Notes under the pieces: generated by a model | What the model saw: only the letters and a program-made list of their open reading frames with translations | Told to the model about the DNA's origin: nothing | Database searches by the model: none | Program-made: the position numbers and the translations under genes | Shown: positions 48,199 to 60,378 of the stretch, one piece after another | Layout of the letters: each line of letters begins with the position of its first letter | Numbering within the stretch: the stretch's first letter is position 1 | Assembly (NCBI GenBank): GCA_964020085.1 | Contig: OZ026597.1 | Span: forward strand, 22,775,221 to 22,839,220 | Direction of reading: 5' to 3' | From: Micromussa lordhowensis | Taxonomy: Eukaryota; Cnidaria; Anthozoa; Scleractinia; Lobophylliidae | Length of the DNA stretch: 64,000 nucleotides

Positions 48199-51100
48199 AT
48201 GATGAAAGGACTGGTGGTGTTGCTGTTCCTTGTGTGCGCCGTGGTTGAAGGTTTCCCAGGTACTTTAATTATCAATTAGACTTAATGAAGAGCAATTTCA
48301 AACATGTTAAAAAAATTCATATATTTCATAGACTACGGACGGAGGTCAACGTCCTCTACCTATTCCCTGATCTTATCAGCCTGGCATTATAGTCTAACCT
48401 CTCTTCAAAATCTACAATGTACGCGAGGCGGGTCTCTATTTTACATGGATAGAGTTTAAAAGGCTGCGTTAGCTCATGCCTTTAACCAAAAATGCTTAAG
48501 ATCGTTTATCGGCCCAAATTTTGCTCGTTAGAGACATGGATAGGTTAATTGGACATAATTGTGGAGAAAAAAGGAAGTTTTGGAAAACATTGTGCTTTTC
48601 TTTAACCAAAAATGCATAAGATCGTTTATCGGTCCAAATTTTGCTCGTTAGAGACTTAGATAGGTTAGTTGGACAGAATTACGTAGAAAAAAGAAAGCTT
48701 TAGAAAAAAATTGTGCTTTTCTTTAAGCGGGACAAAAAACGAGACATTCAACTATACCCTGTACATGTTCAAATGGCTGTTGTTGATAATGTGAGGTTTA
48801 TTTTCAGTCATTTAAATAGTATCCTCCTTCTTGTTTATCGTCTGCAACTTAAATATAATCAAGTTAAGCCATAGCTCTACATGTACTTTTACAACCTGCG
48901 ATTTAATAATTAATTAGGGATGGTCCTGGGTCTTTGTTTGGCCTGAGCGGATCACAAAACTAGTTCTTAAACGGCCGCAGACTTGCTGGAATAATCTCGG
49001 TGTTACTTTAATTTTGTGTAACAGCGAGAAGTTGGGAAAAGAACCGACAAGGACATGATAAGAAGTCGATGTTTGAAGACTGGAAAGTGAAGACTGGTCC
49101 TTGGCAAAAGATACCATGGAAAGAGACCGGAGAAGAAATGGAAGGGTACGACGTCCCACAAGTTCGCTGGTGTGTTACAAACCCATGCGAGATGAAAAAG
49201 TGCAAGAGGATGGCCATGAAATTCAAGTACATGGTGAGCCCGCAGATGTACTGGAGCTGCATGATGGCGTCTTGCAAAAAATCGTGCATGGACGAAATTC
49301 AACTTGGACACGCAGACATTATGACGGCTGAAGGTGAAGATATCTACATAGCGGGAAAGGTGCACGATTTGATTCCTATCATGTTTGAAAAGGAAGAGTA
49401 CAAAGATATTCCACACTACGCCACGAAGTTTGCCGGGTATGAAGAGCAAGACGGTACACTCAAGCACTACTCTATCGCATTGGTGAAGAAAACCATGACT
49501 GGTATCGACAGCCTCCAGGACCTGAAAGATCGAAAATCGTGTCACTCCGGCGTGGACGCCACAGCCAGTTTCAAGTCCCCCGTTTGTTCCCTTATCGAAA
49601 AGGGTGTCATGCAACGCACAGGGAACGTGTATGAGAGCGCGGGAGAGTTTTTCAAAGAGAGTTGCCTGCCAGGCGTACAGCGAGACGTGTACAACCCGAA
49701 CATGACCAATCCTGAATCCCTCTGTAAACTATGTAAAGGTATGTCACTTGGTATGTTAAAAATTTGCAAGGCTCAAATTCGGCCGCGCACTAAATTCTAT
49801 TTTTGCTATTACCTGGGTACAATGTCCATGAGCTACTATATTTCTTGGCAATCGTCCTATAAAGGAAAATAAGCCTCATTAAGGGTTTTACTTACCTTGC
49901 ACGTTCAAGTTTTCAATTTCAGTCGTTATCTCTTCCGCTGTCTTTTTTCACTAAAACAAACACAACTGAGTCACATAAAAGATAACCTTTCTTGATTGCA
50001 TTCAAACGAAAAAGGAAAACAATGCTTTTACTTCATCTCGTTTTCACGTGCTGGCGCACGTGCGTCAGATTAAGTTGCGCCATATAAGGGAGTAGAGAAG
50101 TAATTGCTAAAATCATTTTGCGTTTATACATTTACAAAGATGATGCTACCTTCCCCTTAAGAAAATGTACCTTTCCCGACGATGTAACCCCCCTCCCCTC
50201 CCCCCGGCCAGAGGGGAATACCCTAATGTTTCAATATTCAACATTGATGACATGTTGAAAAGGTTAAACACTGAGCATTCAAGCGAATGTGTTGAAACAT
50301 AACACTTGTGCAAACTTGCATATCTCTTTAGTGGAAGCAGTTTTTCAAATTACCCTTTCGTTTTTGTTTTGTTATTGTATTTTTAGGGAATTTATTTAAT
50401 CGACCGGATAAAATTATTGTTTTTCTGTCGGCTTGAGTTTGAATGATATTCTTTACTGCAGTTGACAACAAACAAAGTCTTTTTCACACCCGACGATAAC
50501 GAAGCCATGAAAAGAACTTTGAAAAAAAAATTCGGGCAGCCATTGAAACGCCAATAAGTCATCTGCCTATCAATTGAACTTTTATTATACATATACCTTG
50601 TCATCTTAAATAACAGAAATTGCATCACGAGCCTGAAAAATTGCATCACGTGCCTGAAAAATTCTCAAATAATGAGCTTAAAACAACAAGTTTCAGGTAA
50701 CTGAATGTCAATAGCGTTTCAAGTTACTCAACTATTTCTCTGAAGATAGCACATGATTCCCTTCATGAAGAACACTTATCTATCACAAGGTTTTCAACAA
50801 ATCATCATCCGAGCTTGATCACAACTTATGATGTCGGTCACATCAACAACAAATAAAAAACAATAAAGAATAGCTTTTACATCAGCAAAACAAAAAATGC
50901 ACGCACACCAAACAATCTTAGACTAATTCTGCAAGTCTTGTATTTTAAATTCGTTTTCCCAAAAGTGAAGCCCAGCGTACAAATCCATAAAATGCAAAAA
51001 CGCTCCTTTAGCGAAAATTTGACGTGCTGTTAGCTCAGTGGATTTGTTTTCGGACAATTTCACGGCTGATTGCCTTCAGCAGGTCACGCGATCCCTCGCG

Positions 51101-54100
51101 CACACTTCCTGTACATGCGTTTCCCTGGGAAATGCAAAATGTCCCATCTTAATACAGGCAATTTGCAACTGACCTTAATGTCACGCTACCCTATATTTCC
51201 TGCAAAACAATTTGAAAGTCAAGCTTGACAGCTGATATATTATTACTTTTTTCAATGCAAAGGGACAGACGATGATGATTTCTGTAAGACGTTATCAGAC
51301 AAGGAGGAACCTTATTATGGCTACTCAGGGATGCTGAAGTGCCTTCGAGATGGGGTTGGAGATGTTGGGTTCGTCCACACCCGCGACGTCATTCGGAACT
51401 TCGAAGAGCTCTCTAAAGAATTTGATATTGTGTGCAAAAACAAGAAGCTTCCTCTGGAGTGGAAAAACATTATGAAGAAAGGCTGTCACCTGGCTGAGGA
51501 AAGCCCTCAGGTATATAAACACACTAGTCTCTTTTGTAAGCGCGTGCATTTTCAGGTGTGTCATACAAGGCTTCTGCACTCGTCACTCCTGTAAGCGTGC
51601 GTTTTTGGTGTTGTTACGCAATATGCCCTTTGTTATGCACGTGATGACGTTTTAGTTATGTAATAATCGCTGTGTGATACTTATTTATCTTTTTATTCAT
51701 TGATTTATTTATTTATATAATTCCTCCTCTTCACGCTGAATTACAATATAGTTAAACTAATTAATTCACGTGAGTTAAATTACATTTATTTCATGATAGA
51801 AAAGAGTAAATACAACTGAGTAATCAAATGTTATAAAAAGTCGATGTTGCACAAATTAGTACTAAGCAAAACAATAGTGGTAAAGTGCTCTTTTCAATAG
51901 TTTTCTAGCTGACGTTTTACGTATAGATAAAGGGAGGTCATTTCAAAATAATATGGGTTTCTTCTCTGAGCTCCGCTTGTCGATTTTCATGTTCCCACCT
52001 CATTGCTTCCCCTCCCCCGCACCTCCACCTAATAGCCTGAGCAAAATACTCTTCAAATATTCCATATTTATAATTGAATATGGAAATATTACAAGTCTGG
52101 TTTTTAGTGTTAAAGTGAATCCACGATTGCACACTCTTTTCTCTCCAGGTCTTGATGGTGTCCAAAGACAAGCCAAAGGACTGGATCCGGGGTTGCACCA
52201 CTGCTCTCATACACGCCTCCAAGTTGTTCTCATCACCAGACACAGATAAAGCGTTCGGCTTGTTTGACTCTTCTCTGTACTGTGACAAAATGGAAGAAGA
52301 TGGCAAGCATGGTGAGGATTACAAGTCGGATATGAGCTGGATGAAGAACAAGGATCTTATCTTCAAGGATTGCAGCAGTTCCTTGGAACTCATCCCTCCG
52401 GTAATTTTGTTGCACTGTGTTTCGTTTCCTTTTTTTAACGGTTTGCAAGGTAACTATTATCTAAGCGAGAAAAAAGTTAGAATAAGATGTCCAATAGGCC
52501 CTTTGCAGGATCCGGTCACATGGTACGGAATAAATTACGCTGGGACGCAAATGACGCAGTGGGACTTCCAAAACAAAGGAAAGTCGGGCTGGACTGGTAC
52601 GAGTACCTTTGTTTTGGAAGTCCCACTGCGTCATTTGCGTCCCAGGGTAATTTATTCCGTACCATGTGACCGGATCCTGCAAAGGGCCTATTGTTAAGGA
52701 TGTAGCAGTAGCCGGAATGAAAGTCTTAAGTGGGAATGAATGAACTGCTCCAGTCAATCATTTTCTTTGAACTAATGTCTAAGTTCGCCGTAGATTTAAT
52801 CTCGTTTCTTAGACTTAGTTCTTTATCTATAGGATAAAAGAACATTCAAGGAATTCCTTGGTGAAGACACGGTTGGTATCTGGAAAACCTGTGCAGAACT
52901 TGAATCGAAGCCACGCGCTTTCATGTGCGTCGTTGGAGATAAAGAAATGAAGAAATGCCAGGATATGATCAACAAATTCCAGACAGTCACTTGTGAGTCA
53001 TTCGTTTTTCAATACCTTGTTTATTTGGATATTGTTTTGAGGAAATTGAGAAGAGCCTCCTCAGCGGTTTCATGGAATTTCCAAACAAAAACGAGCAAAG
53101 TTTTTAATAATAGTCAGAAAGGTCTTAGCTAAATAGAGGAAGTTTCGTGATTCCGTTTTCAAGCAAAACCACTTTATTTCCTTCACAAGATAACGCCCAA
53201 GTTACCAAATCACCCCCAAAGAATGCGTTTGTTCGGTCCACTCAGAAACTCAAAGAGCTAAGTCAGGAAAGCGTCACGCATAACCTTGTACTTTCTTTCG
53301 CGCATAAGACAGTCGTAGTTACCCAGATCACGTGAAGTCCCCCTGGACACGCTCGTGATACTCACGCTAACGAATAAATCGTAACTGACCCGAAAAGCAT
53401 CTCATAGCTGTTGAATTTACTGAACTTGTTTTAGTTCGTTCTCGAGCTTTCCGATTGAGAAAAAAATTGTGATAGTATTCACTTTTGAAAAAGTTCCTGA
53501 CATGTTTACATGCTTACATGCTTACCACATGAAGACCGCTTTATGAATGATTCTTGCAGGATTTATCAATTGTAGTGAGTTTATTTCTGACTAACTTACC
53601 TTTTGCTAAAGTGACTATTTTTCTTCTTTTTAACAGACGCTAAAGAGATTTCCTGGGGCTGTATTGAGGCCAGTTGCAAGGAAGAGTGTTCGGAAATGGT
53701 AGCTAAAGGCTTGGCCGATATTGTCTATCTCAACGCCACGGATATGTTCATGGCAGGAATGGATTATAGTTTGATTCCTTTTATGGCAGAGAACTACAAG
53801 GGGTAAGAGTTTCTGTTACAAACAAAACTTTCTATGCAAGCTTCGGTTGCTGTGTTAAGAAACCCGAGCCAGAATATGGGTGAATCATCGCAAAAGGAAA
53901 AAAAAATGCAAAACACACACACACACGCACAAACAAATGCATGAGAGCCATGATCTTTTCTTTCGTTTTCGCCATTTGGCTCAACTTAACTAGCCTGCCA
54001 CCTGCCAGTCGGGATTTTTAAACCTCTCATGTTTATTTGAAATATTTCTTTCTTTCAGTTTAAGCGGCATGCTTGAAAACTAGCTAGTTGTAACTAAAGG

Positions 54101-57100
54101 CATCGACCACTATAAACGTTCAACATCCAACATCAACATTCAAGAACGTGACATTTCACGCGTTTTGCACAACTCACCCGATTTTGCTTACATTTCTCAT
54201 TAGCTAGTGAAAAGCATTTTGTAAAATTTGGAAAACTGACCTCAGTTCTTTCGCATGTTAAACTACTTCGCTTAAATTTTGACAGGAAGGATATTTGGAC
54301 AGAGAGCATCACCATCGGCGTCATGCAGAAGGGCAATACTGATTTACCAGAAGACATGCGCGGCTGGAAAATGTGCAACGCAGGCGTTGACAAGATCAGC
54401 GGTTTCCTTCACCCGATGGGATGGCTCTTGGCTAACGGTACAATACAACGATCTAGTTCACCTCTGAAATCGGTCGGGTTAGTTGAAATTTCTTAATATC
54501 TTTATGACTTAAAATTCGGTAATTTGTTTTCTTATAAATCGAAAAATTTCATTGTGGTAATAATGTAATTTCTCCGTACGACATCAGTACATTTTGAACC
54601 AGACGGGTGGTGAGAATGCTTAAAAAAGTCAATTGTTGAATTTGTATGAGGATACCAAAACGCAATTCCCAGAGCTAAATAAGATAAATGGGTGACAAAG
54701 TGTAAGAAGTTTCGCTGCTTTTAACAGCTGCTGTTTCTGGCAGGTAAGAGCGAAGGTTTGCACGACGACACCAGATAACTGCAGTGACCAGGCTGTGATA
54801 CTAACGGTGCTAGTTAGATCTTTAATTCCTGATGTTGTTGACTCGAAGCTGCGGCGTGAATGGTGCGCTAGGCTGACAAATCAACCAACTCATTTGAAAG
54901 AGAAACAATACCGTGTGGGTTTAATAACACGTTGCTCTTTATTTCATTGTCATATTCTCAGACAACACTTCGGTGAAAGTTGTGTTCCCGGAATAAACAC
55001 CATGGACCTGACCAAGTATCCTTTGTTGTCACGCACACTGAATTGGCGATCGATGCTCAAGGATAAGATCATCACGTGGGAGGAATGGTACCAAGCTCCA
55101 CTGTGGCGCAAATGGCAAGACAAACAGAGTGGGTTCAATGACGAATACTATCCAATGTACGAAATGCAAGACTTCCAATCACCAAAGTTCCTTATGCTGA
55201 TCGAAAAGATGACCTCAGACGACCCGCGCGTGCAAGCTTACCGCACTCCAGAGATGCAGGAGGTCTTGAAATTGGTAAATATAATGCATCCTCTTTCAAA
55301 CACTTGAAACACAGTCCAGTTCATCACAGTATAGTATCACTGAAAGCGTGGTTGTACATAGTTAAACAGAAAAAAAAGAATAGAAAGGATTGGAACTACC
55401 CCGGGTGGTCTAAAAAACACCAATGAACTGATCAGTGGGTACTGAGGTTCAGCAACAGTAACCAACAGTTCTGCTACCAAAGTTAATACGAAACAAGCAG
55501 TCAAAATCGCTCTCTGGATCGTTAAGTTTTTGTCTTTTAATGCGCGCAACAAATACATTCATACATTATATACACTCGTGCATTATATCTTAAGCGCAGC
55601 GAGCGTTTGAGAAAACATATAACGAGATGTGACACATTATAGCGGGCTATTTATTTGGTAAATGATACGGCAACTGAAAAATTCGCGCGCGCTCGTTAGT
55701 CGACGGACAAAAACGTAACCCACGACGCAACTTCGAAGAACGTGACTTTCCCACCAAAGTGAAAACATCGCGTTGAGAAACTCGTCGACTTGAAGTAGGA
55801 AAAAATGTCTTACGAACTTACAGACCATAAAAACTGGACGTCGTAAACTGTCCAACTTGTGGCGAAGAAAAACACTCGCAAGCTCTTGGTGGTTCCACTT
55901 CAGTTTTGAACAGTTTTCTGACGTGATTTCTATGGAGTGTAGCCCTTAAAAAATCTGGTCGATGCTTTTTACATTCTAAAAAACGAAATTTAACCGCCTG
56001 ACTAGAAGAAAAAGCAATATGAATTTTTTCGCCAGGACAAGGCAGCTCGTAAGGTCATTAAAATTCCGCCCAAATGTGCCAGTTGCAGTTTTCCTTTATT
56101 TTCCGAAAAACACCTTTCTATGCGTTCCGGATTGCACTTTTAATCGCCTGTCTAATTAACAGGGCTCTTGATTAATGTTCATGCGAGAATTCTCACAGTT
56201 AACGTAAAAAGTTCAGTCCTAATTAATATACATCTAAAGCCGTGTTCACATTAGGCCTCGATTATGATCGAATTATAATCGAATTAAATAGGAAATGGGT
56301 TCACATCAACTAATTACAGTCCCTGCCACAATTACTTCAAACAAACAACCCCCTAGGGGTTGTTTGAAGTAATTACAGTGCGTGATTGAATAAAATGGCG
56401 GAGACGTGGTGGTTTGTCTCATCCGTTGTTGCTGTTTCAGACGGCGTATTTTTCTTCTTCTAGCCTTCGAAGCTTCCTTTGCCTTTCTCCTGGCCTCCAA
56501 ATCAAGTATTGCGGTGAATAACAAGGCAGCTGTTCGATAGGGCGCCGTTTTGTTTTCAACTTTAGATTGCGAGGTTGCCCTGCCTAGTTTATTTGAATTT
56601 TCGCAGATGTGAATAGAACCATAATTGAATAAAATCGAATGGAGTATGATAGATTGAATCGTAATTCAGTTAAATATAATTAACTTTTAGTGTGAACACG
56701 GCTTAAGACTACGTACTAGCATTACTTTTCTTACATTTCAGGCCAGCAAAACTTTCAGCTGGGACAACTATGGTGGCTTGAAAGATTTCTACGGTTTGAC
56801 AATGCCCAAGTGGAAGCTGGTTGGTTGGGTGTGGCAGAAACCAGAGGAGTGGACGGAGGACGAATGGCAATTGTTCGAGATGTGGGCCGAGGAGAAATGG
56901 AATCAAAAGGAGGACTGGAAAGCATACACTGCCAAGTGGACCGATGACGACTGGGTCAAATTTAAGACGTGGATGGATTTCGAATACAACGAGTATAAGA
57001 AAGGTCATATGTCTCTCCATCAAGATATCTTTATCAGGTAAAAACAATATTTTTTTAAGCACTGGGGGTTCCCTTTCAGAGTTAATGGTTTATGTCACAA

Positions 57101-59529
57101 GAATAAAGGATTTGATCAGCTTGGAAAACGTCTGTTGATATGGAACTTAAATCTCGCAGCTAGCGCTATTGAACTGCACCGTCGCGCACACATTAAAGTA
57201 ATTTTAGGGAAGCCTTTTTGTTTATTTCACACCAGGACATCTTTTCCCTTTGCTTCGAGCCCAAATAGTTTTAATCAACCTTAGTCTGGATTATGATTCA
57301 GTTTAATTATTTTTTACCATCTATAGACTTTCCTTGCTGTGTTCTCGTTATTTCTGGCTTATGGATCAATGGACCAACCTTCAGTGGGACAATGTAGACA
57401 TAAACAATTGTCGTGAAAAGCTGTGTGAATCGTGTGCTGGCCAAGGCGATGAGAAATGCTCCATGGATCCTATCAAAGAAGAATACTACGGGTACGAAGG
57501 GGCGCTGAAGTGTCTCAAGTGGAACGATGGCGATGTGGCCTTCATTGATGGTTACATTTTAGACGATGTTATTGCAAAGAATGGCTACACAAAAGACGAC
57601 TTCGTTCTCTTGTGTCCAGATGGAAAAACTGTGGACTACATCGGAACTGATTCCTTTAAAGGATGTAACTTTGGACCCGTGCCATCCAAAGCACTTGTCA
57701 CGTGCAACATGCACGATGGTGTCTGGCGATGGCAGGTAACGAAAGCCTTACTTGAGGCTCAGAAAGTTGTGACCCTGCAGGGGGTGCCTCAAGATACCAT
57801 ATTAGGCAAGGACGTCGAGAGCTTGATACCAATACCGTTCGTCAACCAGACGTACCAGGTGTGGCTTGGACCCATGTTCCTGCGTGCAATGGAGGGAGTC
57901 ATGCAACCACCAGGTAAGCCTCCTATCTTGACCTCCCCACTGTCCCCATTTCAGCCGCCATATAAATAATACGAGGCCACGGATAAACCCTCGACAACGA
58001 AATGCATATTTGATCGTTTATTGACAGCGCTATGATACAAAGAGACTTTAAAAGAGACATTTAATTGTCGCAAATTGAGAGTTAAAAAGTTTGTTTCCTC
58101 ACGTTGCTATTATCAAGTAATCTTGGCGTAAACAGTTGCGCAGTACAGAATGCCATTGTTGGAAAGGGGGCTAGATTAAACACAAAAACACTAACTCAAA
58201 AGCCTGCCCGAAATAAAAAAATTGTTTAATCTTATGACTGGTATGAAAAGTACCAGAAAAAGAAATCACTGTAAAAGCGCTGAACAGGGATCCCACTCTC
58301 CGCCGTACTTACAAAATATTTTCCTTGCAGTTAAAGATAAAGGGTTTGAAGAAATGTCTGACCCCATGGCCGAATGTATGGGCGATGAGTGCGATGACGA
58401 AGTAGAAGACCGTCCTCCTTGTGATGTATGCGAAGACGATGACATCTTGTGCATGGAGAACTGCTGGAGTGAAAAACTACCCGAGACAACCAAACCCAAA
58501 GGCAAAGGGCGCCAGAAGTCCAGGAAGACTGTTGGCCATGGACTGGTAAATGGTCGCCAGGAACATCGAGGTGGTAAAAACCGAATGACGCACGACAAGG
58601 TGATGATGATGATGATGAAGAAAAAGATGCAGGGGAAACCAGGAGCACGAAAAATGCTTCGAATGATGAAACCTGGCATGAAGAAAATGAAGCTAATGAA
58701 GCGCCAAAGAATGGGAGCAATGATGGGTCACCAGCACCATATGGGAGCAATGATGGGTCATCAGCACCATATGGGACCAATGATGGATCATCAGCACCAT
58801 ATGAGACCAATGAAGTATGGTATGAAGCCCATGATGGGAGCAATGAAGTATGGTATGAAGAACATGATGGGAGCAATGAAGTACGAAATGAAACCTATGA
58901 TGTATGATATGAACTATGGCATGGACAAGATGAAGTACATGATGCGCAAGAAGATGATGGCGATGGGACAAGGGAAGCCGATGATGTCGATGAAATATCC
59001 AATGATGGGTCAAAACATGATGATGGACAAAATGATGAAAGGCTACGAAATGATGAACTATCGTATGGAAACTGGACCTATTATGCAAAATCACAAAACT
59101 CTTCGTGGCGAGTTCTACACGAAAGTTATCTTTGTGCGTGATGGCACATGTAACGCAATAGTCCGTGACCTCAGCTGCTTCGGAAAGCAGAAGAACGTCA
59201 GAATGCTATCTGGACGTGTTGGCAAAACTCCCGTCTCTGTTCCGATGTGCCCTCGACCCACCATCATGAAAAAGACCACCGCCCAGTTTACATGCGACAC
59301 TGGTGCTAGCTTCCTGAAGCCCGTTTTCGTTCCCATGAAGTGCTCTTACGCTCCATGCAATCCCGGCTTCTGGCTCCCTGATTGGTCCAACGATCAGTAC
59401 TGGAACGGAGACAATTCGTATCCTGGAGATTACTGGGGAAACAAGGACTGGTGGAAATTTGACAAGCGAGATGAAAACGGCAATTGGTTTTTGACAAATG
59501 GCGACCGAAATCGCGTGGGGAAAAACTGA
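48199..59529 (+). CDS. Secreted two-lobe transferrin-like protein with C-lobe insertion and Met/His-rich tail
   Basis: Twelve exons join in phase: 48199-48259, 49025-49738, 51263-51510, 52149-52400, 52833-52992, 53637-53802, 54286-54437, 54728-54743, 54962-55274, 56742-57037, 57327-57913, 58331-59529; 1,387 codons. Signal peptide about 1-18. N-lobe about 65-425 (QVRWCVTNPC, ALVKKTMTGIDSLQDLKDRK, YYGYSG, KDLIFKDC). C-lobe about 450-990, interrupted at about 595-810 by a Trp/acidic insertion (EEWTEDEWQLFEMW). By hand alignment to human transferrin the N-lobe keeps D118, Y169 and Y279, but the carbonate Arg is A199 and the His ligand Q341. The C-lobe keeps D506 and Y849, but the first Tyr is S541, Arg is K570 and His is K914. 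The tail has an acidic Cys segment (ECMGDECDDEVEDRPPCDVC), a basic linker, a Met/His-rich domain (about 1074-1243), a six-Cys module and a Trp/Asp-rich end. Family role: extracellular metal binding; ordinary ferric transport looks unlikely here. An upstream ATG at 48160 would add 13 residues. Confidence 0.9.
48483..48724. repeat. Tandem duplication of about 120 bp in intron 1
   Basis: Two adjacent copies share AACCAAAAATGC.TAAGATCG, CCAAATTTTGCTCGTTAGAG, GATAGGTTA.TTGGACA and TTGTGCTTTTCTTTAA. Confidence 0.9.
52492..52693. mobile_element. Foldback element with 88-bp arms, transferrin-like gene intron 4
   Basis: Arms 52492-52579 and 52606-52693 are reverse complements with a single mismatch noticed, around a 26-base loop. 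The outer ends read CAATAGGCCCTTTGC. The very high identity implies a recent insertion or gene conversion. No certain target duplication. Open frames on both strands here come from the element and intron read-through. Confidence 0.85.
54728..54743 (+). other. 16-nt microexon of the transferrin-like gene
   Basis: TTTTAACAG precedes and GTAAGAG follows a 16-base exon. It is the only piece seen that converts the phase 1 end of exon 7 into the phase 2 start of exon 9; it adds AAVSGR across the joins and restores the length between the LLAN and HFGESCVPG parts of the C-lobe. Confidence 0.75.
56238..56703. mobile_element. 466-bp MITE, PIF/Harbinger-like, in transferrin-like gene intron 9
   Basis: The ends AGCCGTGTTCACATTA and the reverse complement of TAGTGTGAACACGGCT form 16-bp terminal inverted repeats with one mismatch. 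TAA flanks both sides (56235-56237 and 56704-56706), the TWA-type duplication of PIF/Harbinger elements. Inside is a perfect palindrome built on CAACCCC/GGGGTTG near 56334-56373. No transposase coding. Confidence 0.75.
58711..58902 (+). repeat. In-frame coding repeats: 30-nt x3 and 33-nt x3
   Basis: Three 10-codon units of the form MGAMMGHQHH are followed by three 11-codon units of the form MGAMKYGMKPM. The DNA copies differ mainly at few positions (CAC/CAT, GGA/AGA), so the expansion is recent, and its number may vary between individuals. Reverse-strand open frames here are shadows. Confidence 0.9.
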
Positions 59530-59859
59530 ACCCTGGCGAAAGAGAATCCAAGGTTTGTGACGTGGACAGAATTAAGTAGCTGGACCAGTTTTTACCTCAC
59601 GAGTGAAATCTTTTGTTTATCCGCATATATTCCACTACGTTGGGAAATATTGTAGATGTAATGGGATTCTAGTTTCGGGGCTTAAAAAACAAAACTTTTT
59701 TACGGATTTTTTTTTATCATGTTATAACCGCAAAATTTCATTGCGATACTCTTTTGAATGATGTTAATGTATGCTAGGACGAGAGTAGTTTTCATGACAT
59801 GTTTATCGCAAATCTTCCACATTTATAATTTTACAGTTTTTTAGTCTACATTTTTTTGC

Positions 59860-59865
59860 AATAAA
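59860..59865 (+). terminator. Poly(A) signal of the transferrin-like gene
   Basis: AATAAA 331 bases after the stop codon, preceded by T-rich sequence. Confidence 0.65.
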
Positions 59866-59869
59866 GCAG

Positions 59870-60378
59870 CATTTTATATTGATCATTGTTTATGTTGAAC
59901 AGAAAATGAACGAACGATGATTGATGAACGAAACAGGGTGGAACGACTGATGCTCTGCTTTCTATACTTTCAGCGCTGGATTTCTTAAAAAGTAACTCCT
60001 CTGATCTGTCCTTTTCAGTGACTTTACAATTTTTAAACGGATTGTCTTTCTAGACAGGCCCTTATTCTAAAGAGGAGCCAATTTCGTAGTTCCCTTTACA
60101 AAAGGAAACCTAATATCCACTAAAAGGGTAAATGCTTTTAATAAAAAACACAGGTCAAAAAGTTACGTACTTGACATAGTAAATACTCAGAATTTTCATA
60201 CACTGCGGAAATTAGGAAAAGCGCCGGATTGCTTAGCCAGACTTTCAATACCTTAAAGTACACGCGTTGAACGCTTAAGACACATTTTCTACTTGATTGT
60301 ATAACAAATGTATACCAACATTCAGTTACGACGTTTTGGACGTGATATCAGTCAGTAGGACAGGAAAATGAAGGCATT
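59870..60378. other. Intergenic, no gene seen
   Basis: No open frame worth reporting and no recognised repeat. Confidence 0.5.

Noticed and set aside
49003..49614. 203-codon minus-strand frame
   Set aside because: Antisense of exon 2 of the transferrin-like gene, whose plus frame matches a known family.
52401..52697. Continuation of exon 4 of the transferrin-like gene into the following intron
   Set aside because: The exon ends at a good donor (52400) at a family-consistent position; the rest is intron and foldback element.
58266..59094. Long minus-strand frames rich in His or Ser
   Set aside because: Antisense shadows of the Met-rich exon (ATG read as CAT or in shifted frame).
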